Shown here one piece after another: positions 53,796-62,013 of a stretch of 64,000 nucleotides of DNA. The notes beneath the pieces were generated by a model that did no database searches, was not told where the DNA came from, and worked only from the letters and a program-made list of their open reading frames with translations. Position 1 is the stretch's first letter, and every line of letters begins with the position of its first letter. The stretch is from Gottschalkiaceae bacterium SANA (lineage in GTDB: Bacteria; Bacillota; Clostridia; Tissierellales; GPF-1), in NCBI GenBank assembly GCA_036323355.1, contig AP028876.1:3286001-3350000 (forward strand), written 5' to 3'. A program made the position numbers and the translations under genes.

Positions 53796-56732
53796 TCAAT
53801 TATACAAATTCCAAAAAACACTTTCACTTTCAATTTCATTTTTCACCGTATAGGCTTCAACCGAAATAATCTCTTTTTTGTCGAGTACCACATCATCATA
53901 GGATCGTTTCCACGCCGTTGTCGTTTGTTTGTTTCTATTTTTCATATAGGTGTAACGGTAGTAAATCTCATCGTAGTTTGTCCCCGATATTTCAATACGG
54001 TTGCTATAATACGTTTTTTCTATGGTCGGCGGTTCAGGTGCTTGGTTCGGATCGGCCTCTCGCGTATAACTTGCATCCGCACTCACTTGTGATCCAAACG
54101 CACTTTCCGCATAGACAAACAGGGTTTCTCCCTCTGCTAAATAGAAGGTCTCGGTATTCTTGCCTACACTCAACCACTCATTCGAATTACGAGAACTCCC
54201 GTCCCAATAATAATCATCCCAACGACTTCCATTCCAATAGTATAGGATGGTTCCCTCAGCCGAAGAAACATTAACATATCCATTTCCGACAGCTTCAATA
54301 ATCGGCGCATGCACAACCGCATTGACATAAGGATTTTCTACAATCACCGATTCACTTTCGCCACCAGACTGGGTGCGCGTAACCGCCTCAATATAGTTAA
54401 ATCGCTCTTCGAATATGCCTCTGTAACGCTGCCAATCACTTATTACATCACGATCTTCATCTAACAAGCGATAATATATATCGTCGTTAGTCTCTGTTGT
54501 AAGCTCCACCCTGGCATGGCCGTAGTTCATCGCCTGACTCAGCGTTACCACGGGCGCTACGGGTTGTGATACTTCTGCTATTGGACTTAACACCTGCCCG
54601 TATTCACTTTCTACAAAAATAGCAAAATCATCTAGATCGAGATCTTTATTTTTAAGCGTAAACTCGGCATTCTTAATTTCTTTCTTTTTTCCTTTTGTTT
54701 CCACCATCAATTTCAATTCTTCACGATCTTGAAAGGGTTCCATTTCTTGGATGACGTCTTCGAAATTATGCAAAGTAAACACTGTGTTTTTTGTTCCGAC
54801 GGTATACGTCCCCTCAATTTCTGTAAATGGATCAATAATATGATCAACAACAATTTGAACCGTATCACTTTGAATCCCATTTACTTCCACAAAGGCTTGT
54901 ATGGTTCCAGATTGACTCACAGAAAAGTCTTTGCTTCGACTCGTGATCGTCTGCGTGTTTCCATTCGGCAAACGAAGAGTCATCACATAATCTTTTTCCA
55001 CATCGGTTAAAAGTTGAAAAGTTACCGGTTGAATGGTAAGGGTTTCGATCCCAGTTCTCCGCAAGGTTGGTGAATTCGGTTTTTCCTGTTCTTCTGGGCT
55101 TGTTGGTGTTGATTGATAGGGATAAAATTCTGGCATAGCCATCAACTGGAAGGATGGACCCTTGCTTGAGTCCGAATCATAATTGACCAAAGGAAGCCTA
55201 TCGCTTGCATTAGCAATCGCCTTCGCCCTCCCTAAATCTACCGATTCGCTTAAATAATATCCAATTGCCGGGTTCAAGTTATTGGACTTCAACTTAAACT
55301 CTGTATCCTCGTCGAGCATTCCATCAGAAATATTAACAAAAGCCTTGCCTTTTTCCACTCGTATATCCATGGTGTATTTGCTATTAAACTCAAATCCTAC
55401 CAGGACTTTTTCGGTTTTATAATCTGAGGCTGCCCCGCCTTGAATGCTGTAAGACCGCATGACCATTTGATTATCTCGATTCTTCTCTATGGATAAATAA
55501 TCGTAGTTGTCTGCATCCATATAATTAAAAATCGCACCCGCATGATACGGAAAATCAATCTCGTCACTTGACCCTGCCGATGTTCCACCACCACTCGTTG
55601 AAGAGTCTCCATCCAGTAACTCATAATAGAACCAATGATTCTTCCCCGTTTGTATCCAGCCACTGTTTTCATCATTTAAAAGAGGTGTCGGTGTCATTGG
55701 TAATTTTTTCTTCTGAAATACCTGCATGCCGTACTTGCTATATCGCGGATCATTTTCTAATCCGCTGGTGCTAAACTCAATAATTGCTTCTTCTTTGGTA
55801 TGGCCTTGCGCAACATTAAGCGTCTCTAGCTCATCACCCAACTCTTTATAGTTGTAAGGCTTCCCCTTCCACTTCTTGCCTTGCACATATCGATATCGGT
55901 ACTTTACACCACTACCCTCGGCCCATGCATCAAGATCAAGACCAATTTTTTGCGTAGCCCCAATGGCTTCATGAGTAAACAGTTGCCAAAACTCACCCGA
56001 TCCCACCAGTGGCGGTGCTGCCTCCTGCTGATGATTAAGGGTGAAGGTGGTGCGATACTGATAAAATTTCTTGCCTTTATCGGTCTGAATAAATCGTTCT
56101 TTCGCTTGGTCCGAACCGATATGCATCATTGCATCAACATAATCCGCGCGCAAACGATCATCATCCCCGATAATCATCCATGTGCCTTCCGCTGGCTCTC
56201 CATGGGAATATTCGTAAGCAATCATATCGGTTTGGGGAATTTGAAGAACAATGCTCGACTCATTTTGATCTGCTTGACACACAATTTTCAAGGTGTTTCC
56301 ACCCGTTAAAGCGGCACGGAATATCACTCCGTTTTCGTCTGTCACGCCTTCCGTAGTCAAGCACTTCAAATCCTTCATATATGCTTGGTGATTCGGATCA
56401 AAGGTCGCATTCAAAAAATCCTGCAGCGTTTGTACAGCGCGATCCGGATCCACCTTGGTTGTTAGATTTCCATTTCCATCATCTACTGTCATAATATTGT
56501 CCGACTTCAACAAATCAAAGTCATGATCATGACTTTCAAAAAAAGGTGCCTGCTCTAATTGGAAGGCCACCATAAGTTGGTCCATTTGCGCAACATCCGC
56601 ATCATTCTTTCCATGATCCAGGACAGCCATAAATTGCGGTGCCGCCATTGCTGCCATTGCTGTCAGCAGGCCCAAGACAAGTATTAATTCAATTAGGGTA
56701 AATCCTTTATTTTCCCTCATTATCTTCTTCAT
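53796..56732 (-). CDS. Giant prepilin-like protein P5 (subfamily II), largest of the array
   Basis: A 978-residue protein. The leader MKKIMRENKG is followed by FTLIELILVLGLL, the VAQMDQLMVAFQLEQAPFFE helix, a Cys-paired small domain (LKCLTTE...LKIVCQADQNESS), WMIIGDDDRLRADYV, a LamG-like region (YHAGAIFNYMDADNYDYLSIEKN) with a Ser/Gly/Thr-rich loop, and at least five beta modules similar to P4. The N-terminal third is closest to P3. The ATG at 56732 has no Shine-Dalgarno; a -10-like TATACT at 56739-56744 would start the mRNA at the ATG, so it is either leaderless or begins at the ATG at 56720. Typical pseudopilins have only 120-250 residues. Confidence 0.82.
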   Translation of the reverse strand: MKKIMRENKGFTLIELILVLGLLTAMAAMAAPQFMAVLDHGKNDADVAQMDQLMVAFQLEQAPFFESHDHDFDLLKSDNIMTVDDGNGNLTTKVDPDRAVQTLQDFLNATFDPNHQAYMKDLKCLTTEGVTDENGVIFRAALTGGNTLKIVCQADQNESSIVLQIPQTDMIAYEYSHGEPAEGTWMIIGDDDRLRADYVDAMMHIGSDQAKERFIQTDKGKKFYQYRTTFTLNHQQEAAPPLVGSGEFWQLFTHEAIGATQKIGLDLDAWAEGSGVKYRYRYVQGKKWKGKPYNYKELGDELETLNVAQGHTKEEAIIEFSTSGLENDPRYSKYGMQVFQKKKLPMTPTPLLNDENSGWIQTGKNHWFYYELLDGDSSTSGGGTSAGSSDEIDFPYHAGAIFNYMDADNYDYLSIEKNRDNQMVMRSYSIQGGAASDYKTEKVLVGFEFNSKYTMDIRVEKGKAFVNISDGMLDEDTEFKLKSNNLNPAIGYYLSESVDLGRAKAIANASDRLPLVNYDSDSSKGPSFQLMAMPEFYPYQSTPTSPEEQEKPNSPTLRRTGIETLTIQPVTFQLLTDVEKDYVMTLRLPNGNTQTITSRSKDFSVSQSGTIQAFVEVNGIQSDTVQIVVDHIIDPFTEIEGTYTVGTKNTVFTLHNFEDVIQEMEPFQDREELKLMVETKGKKKEIKNAEFTLKNKDLDLDDFAIFVESEYGQVLSPIAEVSQPVAPVVTLSQAMNYGHARVELTTETNDDIYYRLLDEDRDVISDWQRYRGIFEERFNYIEAVTRTQSGGESESVIVENPYVNAVVHAPIIEAVGNGYVNVSSAEGTILYYWNGSRWDDYYWDGSSRNSNEWLSVGKNTETFYLAEGETLFVYAESAFGSQVSADASYTREADPNQAPEPPTIEKTYYSNRIEISGTNYDEIYYRYTYMKNRNKQTTTAWKRSYDDVVLDKKEIISVEAYTVKNEIESESVFWNLYN

Positions 56733-57087
56733 ATCTATAGTATATAAGGAAACAATTGTTTAATCTATAAATGTTTACATTAAAATTTTATTAAATAATT
56801 TGATTTGATTACAAACTACTTGTCGAATAAATTTTAAAATTCGTAGTGTTTAACGCTTGCACTTTCCTGTATGCACTGATTTCATTGAGACTTGGGCATG
56901 TATCCAATTTTTCCATTCAATGTCCCGTCGCAATGAAAAGTTATGAAAGAGCTTTTATTTTTTATAATTTGCTACCATTACTTTAGTTTATGCATTTTTG
57001 TTTACTATTGTTTTCGTTTCCTAATTGCTTTTCTATATCACATGAAAAAAACCGAGCAATTTCGCTCGGCTTCTTCCTTCCATATTT
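56733..57087. other. 355-bp AT-rich intergenic region between P5 and P6
   Basis: Contains the P6 terminator (57045-57069), an AT-rich hairpin near 56825-56843 and a TATACT -10-like box at 56739-56744. I see no gene; the small plus-strand frame at 56943 has low-complexity Phe/Tyr content and no RBS. Confidence 0.6.
57045..57069 (-). terminator. Intrinsic terminator of P6
   Basis: CCGAGC (57052-57057) pairs with GCTCGG (57064-57069); seven T follow on the minus strand. Confidence 0.9.
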
Positions 57088-58377
57088 TCAGTACAAATGT
57101 TCTTCGTATCCCTCGTATTCCTTTGTATACCAAACCTCGTAGTCGCCCTCGAAATCCGTCCTCCAGTCGGTGATGTTTACCTGGACCGGTGTTGGATAAG
57201 CATCTGGATAATAAAGGCCGTTAATTAACTTTTTATCCTTGATCACAGCGCGTTTTCCAACAAAAAATGCAAACTGAACATCTCCCATCTCTTCACTTGC
57301 TACAGGAACCTCCACGGCTCCGCCAAAGATATTTCGAAAGACGCCGTTTTTATCTAGCATATGAAAGTACATTAATTTATGGGTCTCTGAATAAGGAACT
57401 ACGTCAACAATCATCCAGTCTGAAACACCATCAAACAAATCACGCTCGTGATCAGCATGGGTTGTATCATCAGGACTGAAAATGGATTGCTTGACCAAGT
57501 CCAAATCCATATCCAATTGCGCATTGGATTTCACATTCTTGATCTCTAAGGCATTCGATGTAAATGCCAGTTCTTCTCCCTTTTCTTGATAGTCGATAAT
57601 AACGGAAAATGTCAAATCTTCATTGGTCGGGTTATAAGACGATAAATCGTATCCAGCCGGCCGATCCGGATCCGTCACATGATCAATCACACTCACGTCA
57701 TAGTAGCTGTCGGATCCCGCAGGAACATCTTCTCTCAAAGGAATCTCCCAATACCAATCTGGATCATCATACTTATATTCATAAACACCGTCATCTACCC
57801 CATCGCCGTTATCATACAGTATAAATCTGAATCCAATTTCCACGTGATAATACTCATCTTCTAAAGGCAATACAAAAAAGCTCTCGTGATCACCAATAAC
57901 CCAATTGTTGTCACCACTCGTCCACCCGTCACCGGTATCGTAGCTTGTCAGATCTGGTTTTAGTGGTCGCGGCCCCAATGAAGCATGAGACAACACGTCA
58001 TGCACCTTGCAATGTACATATAATCGTTCCTCATCTATCCATGCTTCATACTGCGTATCTCCTGAGGGACACACAAGATGATCTGGAAACCCCACTTGCG
58101 TAGATGTCGCAGGGTTAATAGCTAAATCGATATACGCATTCAACTTTACATCTCCGTCTCCCAATAGTTCCGCATAAGCAAATATACTATCTGGATAAAG
58201 CTGCTCTGTCTGAAATCCGCTTAACACGTAATCCATTTGATCCCGGCAGGCTTCTTCTTCAGCATGATCTTTGGCACCAAAAAAATTCGGAGCCGCAATT
58301 GCAGTAACCGAACCCAACAATCCAATAACCAAGAGCACTTCAATTAAAGTAAATCCAATATTTCTTCGAAGTTTCAT
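57088..58377 (-). CDS. Prepilin-like protein P6 (subfamily III)
   Basis: A 429-residue protein. The leader MKLRRNIG precedes FTLIEVLLVIGLLGSVTAIAAPNFF. A helix with CRDQMDYVLSGFQTEQ (Cys44 shared in subfamily III), a Cys-paired small domain (Cys103 in LVCPSG, Cys123 in LYVHC), WVIGDHESFFVLPLEDEYYHVEIGF, and a beta-sandwich domain (YKYDDPDWYWEIP, FTSNALEIKNVKSNA, DGVSDWMIVDVVPYS) follow. The protein ends with YPTPVQVNITDW and an aromatic, acidic tail. ATG 58377 follows a G-rich SD (AGGGGGGG); the frame stays open to 58431 without an RBS. P7 and P8 are close paralogs. Function unknown. Confidence 0.83.
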   Translation of the reverse strand: MKLRRNIGFTLIEVLLVIGLLGSVTAIAAPNFFGAKDHAEEEACRDQMDYVLSGFQTEQLYPDSIFAYAELLGDGDVKLNAYIDLAINPATSTQVGFPDHLVCPSGDTQYEAWIDEERLYVHCKVHDVLSHASLGPRPLKPDLTSYDTGDGWTSGDNNWVIGDHESFFVLPLEDEYYHVEIGFRFILYDNGDGVDDGVYEYKYDDPDWYWEIPLREDVPAGSDSYYDVSVIDHVTDPDRPAGYDLSSYNPTNEDLTFSVIIDYQEKGEELAFTSNALEIKNVKSNAQLDMDLDLVKQSIFSPDDTTHADHERDLFDGVSDWMIVDVVPYSETHKLMYFHMLDKNGVFRNIFGGAVEVPVASEEMGDVQFAFFVGKRAVIKDKKLINGLYYPDAYPTPVQVNITDWRTDFEGDYEVWYTKEYEGYEEHLY

Positions 58378-58477
58378 CGTCCCCCCCCTCATTTCATTTG
58401 TCGTTCTTTTTATACCCGCTATTTCCCGCAAAATCCCTGTTAACTATTTCAATTACATACATTTTAAGGCAAGAAAA

Positions 58478-58506
58478 AAGGAAAATCCAATGATTCCTCA
58501 TTAGAT
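58478..58506 (-). terminator. Weak terminator after P7
   Basis: AATGA/TCATT hairpin near 58482-58500, with A-rich plus-strand sequence to its left giving T-rich minus-strand sequence. Weaker than the other terminators in the array. Confidence 0.4.
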
Positions 58507-58532
58507 ATTCCTTCCTTCTCATTTGCTTTTTG

Positions 58533-59852
58533 CTACTTCTCATATGGGATTTCCGGAATGGTTGATCCGCTTGCTCCATCATATCCCTTATATTCTTGAT
58601 GAATCCAATTTTCATACTTGCTACCACAATTAAATTCTCGATTCCATTTGGCAATATATGCCTGTACAGGTGTCGGAAAGGAGTCGTAGTGATACTCCCC
58701 CACCTTGGTTGATGAATCGACATCACGATTTCCAACAAAAAATGCAAATTTCACTGGTAATCCATCATCTGCGATAGGCACCCAGTCATCGAAAATTCGC
58801 TTAAAGTTGCTGTCGTTTTCCTTTTTAGGATCGGTCTGCATATGAATAACCATTCGTTTCTTCTTAGGATCTTCACTGTCATGTTCATGATCAAAATCTT
58901 CAATAACATCGATAATAAACCAATCTGCGCTAGCATCCATCAAGTCCCGTTGATGAGTGGCATGATCGCTTTTCTGAGAATTAAAGGTATCTCTCTCCAC
59001 CAAATCCAACTCCATGTCTAAGCCGGCATTGGAATTTATATTTTTAATTTCCAGTGCATTAGAAGTGAAATTCGTCTGTCCTTCATTTTCCTGATAGTCA
59101 ATAACCATTCCAAAAAACAAATCATCGCTCGTTGCCGAGTATTGATCCAAATCATAATACCATGGTCGATCTACATCACCCGGTTTGTGGATTGCCTTCA
59201 CATTATAATATTCTGTGTTCAGCGGCCAATACCACTCTGGGTCTTCATAATTGTATTCCTGACTGTTACTAGATCCCGCATTACCATCATCGTATTTCAT
59301 CAATCTGACTTGAATCTCCATATGATAATACTCGCTCTCGAGTGGAACAACCGTCAGACTTTCATGGTCGCCAATGATCCAATTGTTATCATAGGGTTCC
59401 AAGGTAATTTCACCATATATGGTCGATTCGGTTCGCTCAGGTCGTTTCGACAGACTTGCGTGAGAAAAAACCTCATGAGTCGGACAATAAACAAATAATT
59501 TTCCATCCTTAATTGCCGCTTCGTATGCTGTTGGCGTATTCGACGGACAGACTACTTGATCATCGAATCCAATATTACTATATTCGCTGGCATCGACCGC
59601 CTTTGCAATATAAGTATTTAGCTTGCTCTCTCCATCCGTTAAATCATCAAAAGCATAAGGACTTTTGGAGTCAAATTGATGAGTTTGAAAACCATTAATG
59701 ATAAAGTCCATCTGGTCCTGGCAAGCTTCAATCTTCGCCTTGCCCTCCGCTCCGAAAATACTGGGTGCAGCAATGGCAATAATGGAACCCAGCAAAGCAA
59801 TAATAAGAACCACTTCTATTAAGGTAAAACCCCGCTTCCTTCTAAACCGCAT
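58533..59852 (-). CDS. Prepilin-like protein P7 (subfamily III)
   Basis: A 439-residue protein. The leader MRFRRKRG precedes FTLIEVVLIIALLGSIIAIAAP. It has CQDQMDFIINGFQTHQ, a Cys pair (VVCPSN, LFVYCPT), WIIGDHESLTVVPLESEYYHMEIQ, YNYEDPEWYWPLN, and FTSNALEIKNINSNAGLD. It ends SFPTPVQAYIAKW and carries an extra Cys (EFNCGS) in its C-terminal tail. Compared with P6 and P8 it has an Asp/Glu/Lys-rich insertion (DHEHDSEDPKKKR). ATG 59852 follows GGGGAGG; the upstream GTG has no RBS. Upstream promoter shared with P8. Confidence 0.83.
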   Translation of the reverse strand: MRFRRKRGFTLIEVVLIIALLGSIIAIAAPSIFGAEGKAKIEACQDQMDFIINGFQTHQFDSKSPYAFDDLTDGESKLNTYIAKAVDASEYSNIGFDDQVVCPSNTPTAYEAAIKDGKLFVYCPTHEVFSHASLSKRPERTESTIYGEITLEPYDNNWIIGDHESLTVVPLESEYYHMEIQVRLMKYDDGNAGSSNSQEYNYEDPEWYWPLNTEYYNVKAIHKPGDVDRPWYYDLDQYSATSDDLFFGMVIDYQENEGQTNFTSNALEIKNINSNAGLDMELDLVERDTFNSQKSDHATHQRDLMDASADWFIIDVIEDFDHEHDSEDPKKKRMVIHMQTDPKKENDSNFKRIFDDWVPIADDGLPVKFAFFVGNRDVDSSTKVGEYHYDSFPTPVQAYIAKWNREFNCGSKYENWIHQEYKGYDGASGSTIPEIPYEK

Positions 59853-59919
59853 AACCCGCCTCCCCAATTTGTACACACCTTACTCATTATAACCAGAATT
59901 GTCAGATAACTTCATTCTC

Positions 59920-59948
59920 AGTATACTTGATTTTTCTTATAAAATCAC
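59920..59948 (-). promoter_or_regulatory. P7 promoter, conserved with P8
   Basis: GTGATT (59943-59948) and TATACT (59920-59925) on the minus strand, 17 bp apart. The same hexamers and spacing, plus a CAAG before the -10, occur upstream of P8. A second TATAAT lies nearer the gene (59889 region). Confidence 0.55.
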
Positions 59949-60130
59949 TTTATTTTCCCAAATATGACATGAATTAATAAAAAATACTCTTTATGGATCA
60001 TTATTCTTGAGTTGTTTACCTACACGATCTGCCATTCATGGTTCACTCCGTTACGAATTCGCAATTTCACCTCTCAACCTAGTTAAATGAACGTCTATGA
60101 AAAGGGATGTTTGACACTTACACTTATCGC

Positions 60131-60158
60131 AAAAAAAAACGAGCAAACTTCTGCTCGT
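60131..60158 (-). terminator. Intrinsic terminator of P8
   Basis: ACGAGCA (60139-60145) pairs with TGCTCGT (60152-60158); nine T follow on the minus strand. Confidence 0.9.
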
Positions 60159-60168
60159 CTCTTTCTTT

Positions 60169-61452
60169 TTATGGCAAGTACGTATCAAATCCCGAATAAT
60201 TTATGGGATTACTATACCAAAATGAATATGGTTTGCCACTTTCTTCGTGCTCCGTATCATAATCAATCTCCCAATTTTTCATATTTACCTGCACCGGTGT
60301 TGGATATGCATCAGCATAATAGATACCATTTTTCAACTTTGGATCAATGGACTCCGAACGTTTCCCCATAAAAAAAGCAAATTTTATATCCCCAAGAGAC
60401 TCATCTGCCACCGGAACGTCCGTTTCAAACAAGGGTCGAAACTGATTGTCTGCATCCATCATATGCACCACCATCGTCTTCATGGTATCGCTCTTAGGAA
60501 CAATATCAATAAGAAGCCAATCCGTCTCCCCATCAAATAGATCTCGTTGATGCACTTTATTCACCGTCAATTCAGGATCAAACTCCGACTCTTTCATAAT
60601 ATCCAGATTTACCTGATCCAAGGCATTGGAGTTTACATTCTTCAATTCAAGGGCATTCGAACTAAAATTAATACCGCCTTCCGTTTCTTGAAAATCAATG
60701 GCCAAGGCAAAAGATAGATCCTGATTCGTCGCATTGTATGTTGCCAAATCATATCCTTCCGGTCTTGATGTCGTTCCATTTGGGAGTTCCTTAACCGAAT
60801 AGTAATTAGTAGGAATCTCTAAATACCAATCTGGATCATCATATTGATACTCATAAATAGGATCATTTCCGTCATCATTTCCATCGTCATACAAGACCAA
60901 TTGAAATCCAATTTCCATATGATAATACTGGCTCTCAATCGGCAAAACAAAAAAGCTTTCATGATCCCCAACAATCCAATTGTTATCCGCAGCCGTCCAA
61001 CCATCCATCGCCGTATATTTTGTTGATTCGGTTTTTGACGGCCGTGGCGACAGTGATCCATGAGAATAGACCTTATGGGTTAAACAATAAACATATAATT
61101 GGCCATCCTTACTTGCCGCTTCGTATGCAGTCGATCTATCTGATGGGCAAATTACTTGATCATTAAATCCAATATTGATATATTCGCTGGAATCAATTGC
61201 CTTTGCAATATAAGCGTTCAGCTTGATTTCTCCATCCGCCAAGGTGTCAAAAGCATATGGACTCTTGTTGTTAAATTGTTCCGTTTGAAATCCATTTACA
61301 ATAAAATCCATTTGATCCTGACAAGCTTCAGTCTTCGCCTTTCCTTCTACGCCAAAAATACTCGGTGCAGCAATCGTAATGATCGAACCCAGTAGGCCAA
61401 GAATAATCAATAATTCTACTAATGTGAAACCCCTACGTCTTCTCACCAACAT
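60169..61452 (-). CDS. Prepilin-like protein P8 (subfamily III)
   Basis: A 427-residue protein. The leader MLVRRRRG precedes FTLVELLIILGLLGSIITIAAP. It has CQDQMDFIVNGFQTEQ, a Cys pair (VICPSD, LYVYCLT), WIVGDHESFFVLPIESQYYHMEIGF, YQYDDPDWYLEIP and FSSNALELKNVNSNA, then AYPTPVQVNMKNW and an aromatic tail. It is nearly collinear with P6 and P7. ATG 61452 follows a GGGGGA site; the upstream TTG at 61464 is not needed. It is the first prepilin-like gene in transcription order; the DUF1934 gene lies upstream on the same strand and has its own terminator. Confidence 0.83.
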   Translation of the reverse strand: MLVRRRRGFTLVELLIILGLLGSIITIAAPSIFGVEGKAKTEACQDQMDFIVNGFQTEQFNNKSPYAFDTLADGEIKLNAYIAKAIDSSEYINIGFNDQVICPSDRSTAYEAASKDGQLYVYCLTHKVYSHGSLSPRPSKTESTKYTAMDGWTAADNNWIVGDHESFFVLPIESQYYHMEIGFQLVLYDDGNDDGNDPIYEYQYDDPDWYLEIPTNYYSVKELPNGTTSRPEGYDLATYNATNQDLSFALAIDFQETEGGINFSSNALELKNVNSNALDQVNLDIMKESEFDPELTVNKVHQRDLFDGETDWLLIDIVPKSDTMKTMVVHMMDADNQFRPLFETDVPVADESLGDIKFAFFMGKRSESIDPKLKNGIYYADAYPTPVQVNMKNWEIDYDTEHEESGKPYSFWYSNPINYSGFDTYLP

Positions 61453-61492
61453 AAATTCCCCCAAAATACCAAATTCCCTCTATCTAGAAAGT

Positions 61493-61547
61493 GGAATTGT
61501 CTGGCAATTCCTTTTTCTAGTATATCTTGTTTTATCGATAAAATCAC
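61493..61547 (-). promoter_or_regulatory. P8 promoter with operator-like inverted repeat
   Basis: GTGATT (61542-61547) and TATACT (61519-61524) on the minus strand are 17 bp apart, as for P7. Just downstream of the predicted start, GGAATTG (61493-61499) and CAATTCC (61505-61511) form an inverted repeat with a 5-bp spacer, placed like a repressor operator or 5'-UTR hairpin. Confidence 0.5.
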
Positions 61548-61578
61548 GCATAATTTCAGTGTTTTAATTTAAAGTATC

Positions 61579-61602
61579 AAAAAAGCGATCCTAATGGATC
61601 GC
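61579..61602 (-). terminator. Intrinsic terminator overlapping the DUF1934 stop codon
   Basis: GCGATCC (61585-61591) pairs with GGATCGC (61596-61602); six T follow on the minus strand. The gene's stop is in the loop. Confidence 0.88.
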
Positions 61603-62004
61603 CATGTCTAACTTATTGATACTTTGCAAGGTACCATCAATCGATAATTTATAGGCAATTTCTACTTTTCCATGTCCTTCTGGATCCAGTGAATAGGAAA
61701 GAGACATGGTATCAATCTGCAAGCTCAATTCCCCAAAGGGCGTTTGATAATTCGATCGCGATGTTTTTCCTGCTTCAAAATCCATCTGTGTCAATAATTC
61801 ACCCTCGCGAATCATCTGAATCTTACCCTCTTTCACCTTTAACGTAGTTATGGTCCCTGCCATCCCCATCACTTCTGTTTCTTCATATCGATAACAGGTC
61901 CATTCTCCATCTTGAAACATGACTGCTTCCGTGTTAAATTCCATTTTATCGACTTCGCCGTCGGTTTCCTGCTCCGCATTTATTTGAATTCGTACTTCTT
62001 CCAT
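61591..62004 (-). CDS. DUF1934 domain beta-barrel protein
   Basis: A 137-residue protein spanning the whole DUF1934 (YwiB-like) domain, a calycin-like beta-barrel of unknown role in Firmicutes. Visible features: MEEVRIQINAEQ start, a FQDGEWTCYRYEETEV strand pair, KTSRSNYQTPFGELSLQIDT and a terminal VEIAYKLSIDG strand. AGGAGG precedes the ATG. It follows murI by 9 bp and closes the ispE-gntR-murI operon. Confidence 0.85.
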   Translation of the reverse strand: MEEVRIQINAEQETDGEVDKMEFNTEAVMFQDGEWTCYRYEETEVMGMAGTITTLKVKEGKIQMIREGELLTQMDFEAGKTSRSNYQTPFGELSLQIDTMSLSYSLDPEGHGKVEIAYKLSIDGTLQSINKLDMAIH

Positions 62005-62013
62005 CAGATCCTC

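Larger units (their letters stand above)
59853..60168. other. 316-bp intergenic region between P7 and P8
   Basis: Contains the P7 promoter at 59920-59948 and the P8 terminator at 60139-60158. The middle (about 59960-60130) is AT-rich and holds nothing I can name. Confidence 0.6.

Noticed and set aside
45268-61464. N-terminal extensions of prepilin-like genes (starts at 47679, 58431, 59876, 61464)
   Set aside because: Each internal start gives a short basic leader with a Shine-Dalgarno site; the extensions have none and would make atypical leaders.
43745-61464. Prepilin-like array as a prophage or mobile element
   Set aside because: No integrase, transposase, flanking repeats or phage structural genes; the leaders and terminators are chromosomal in style.
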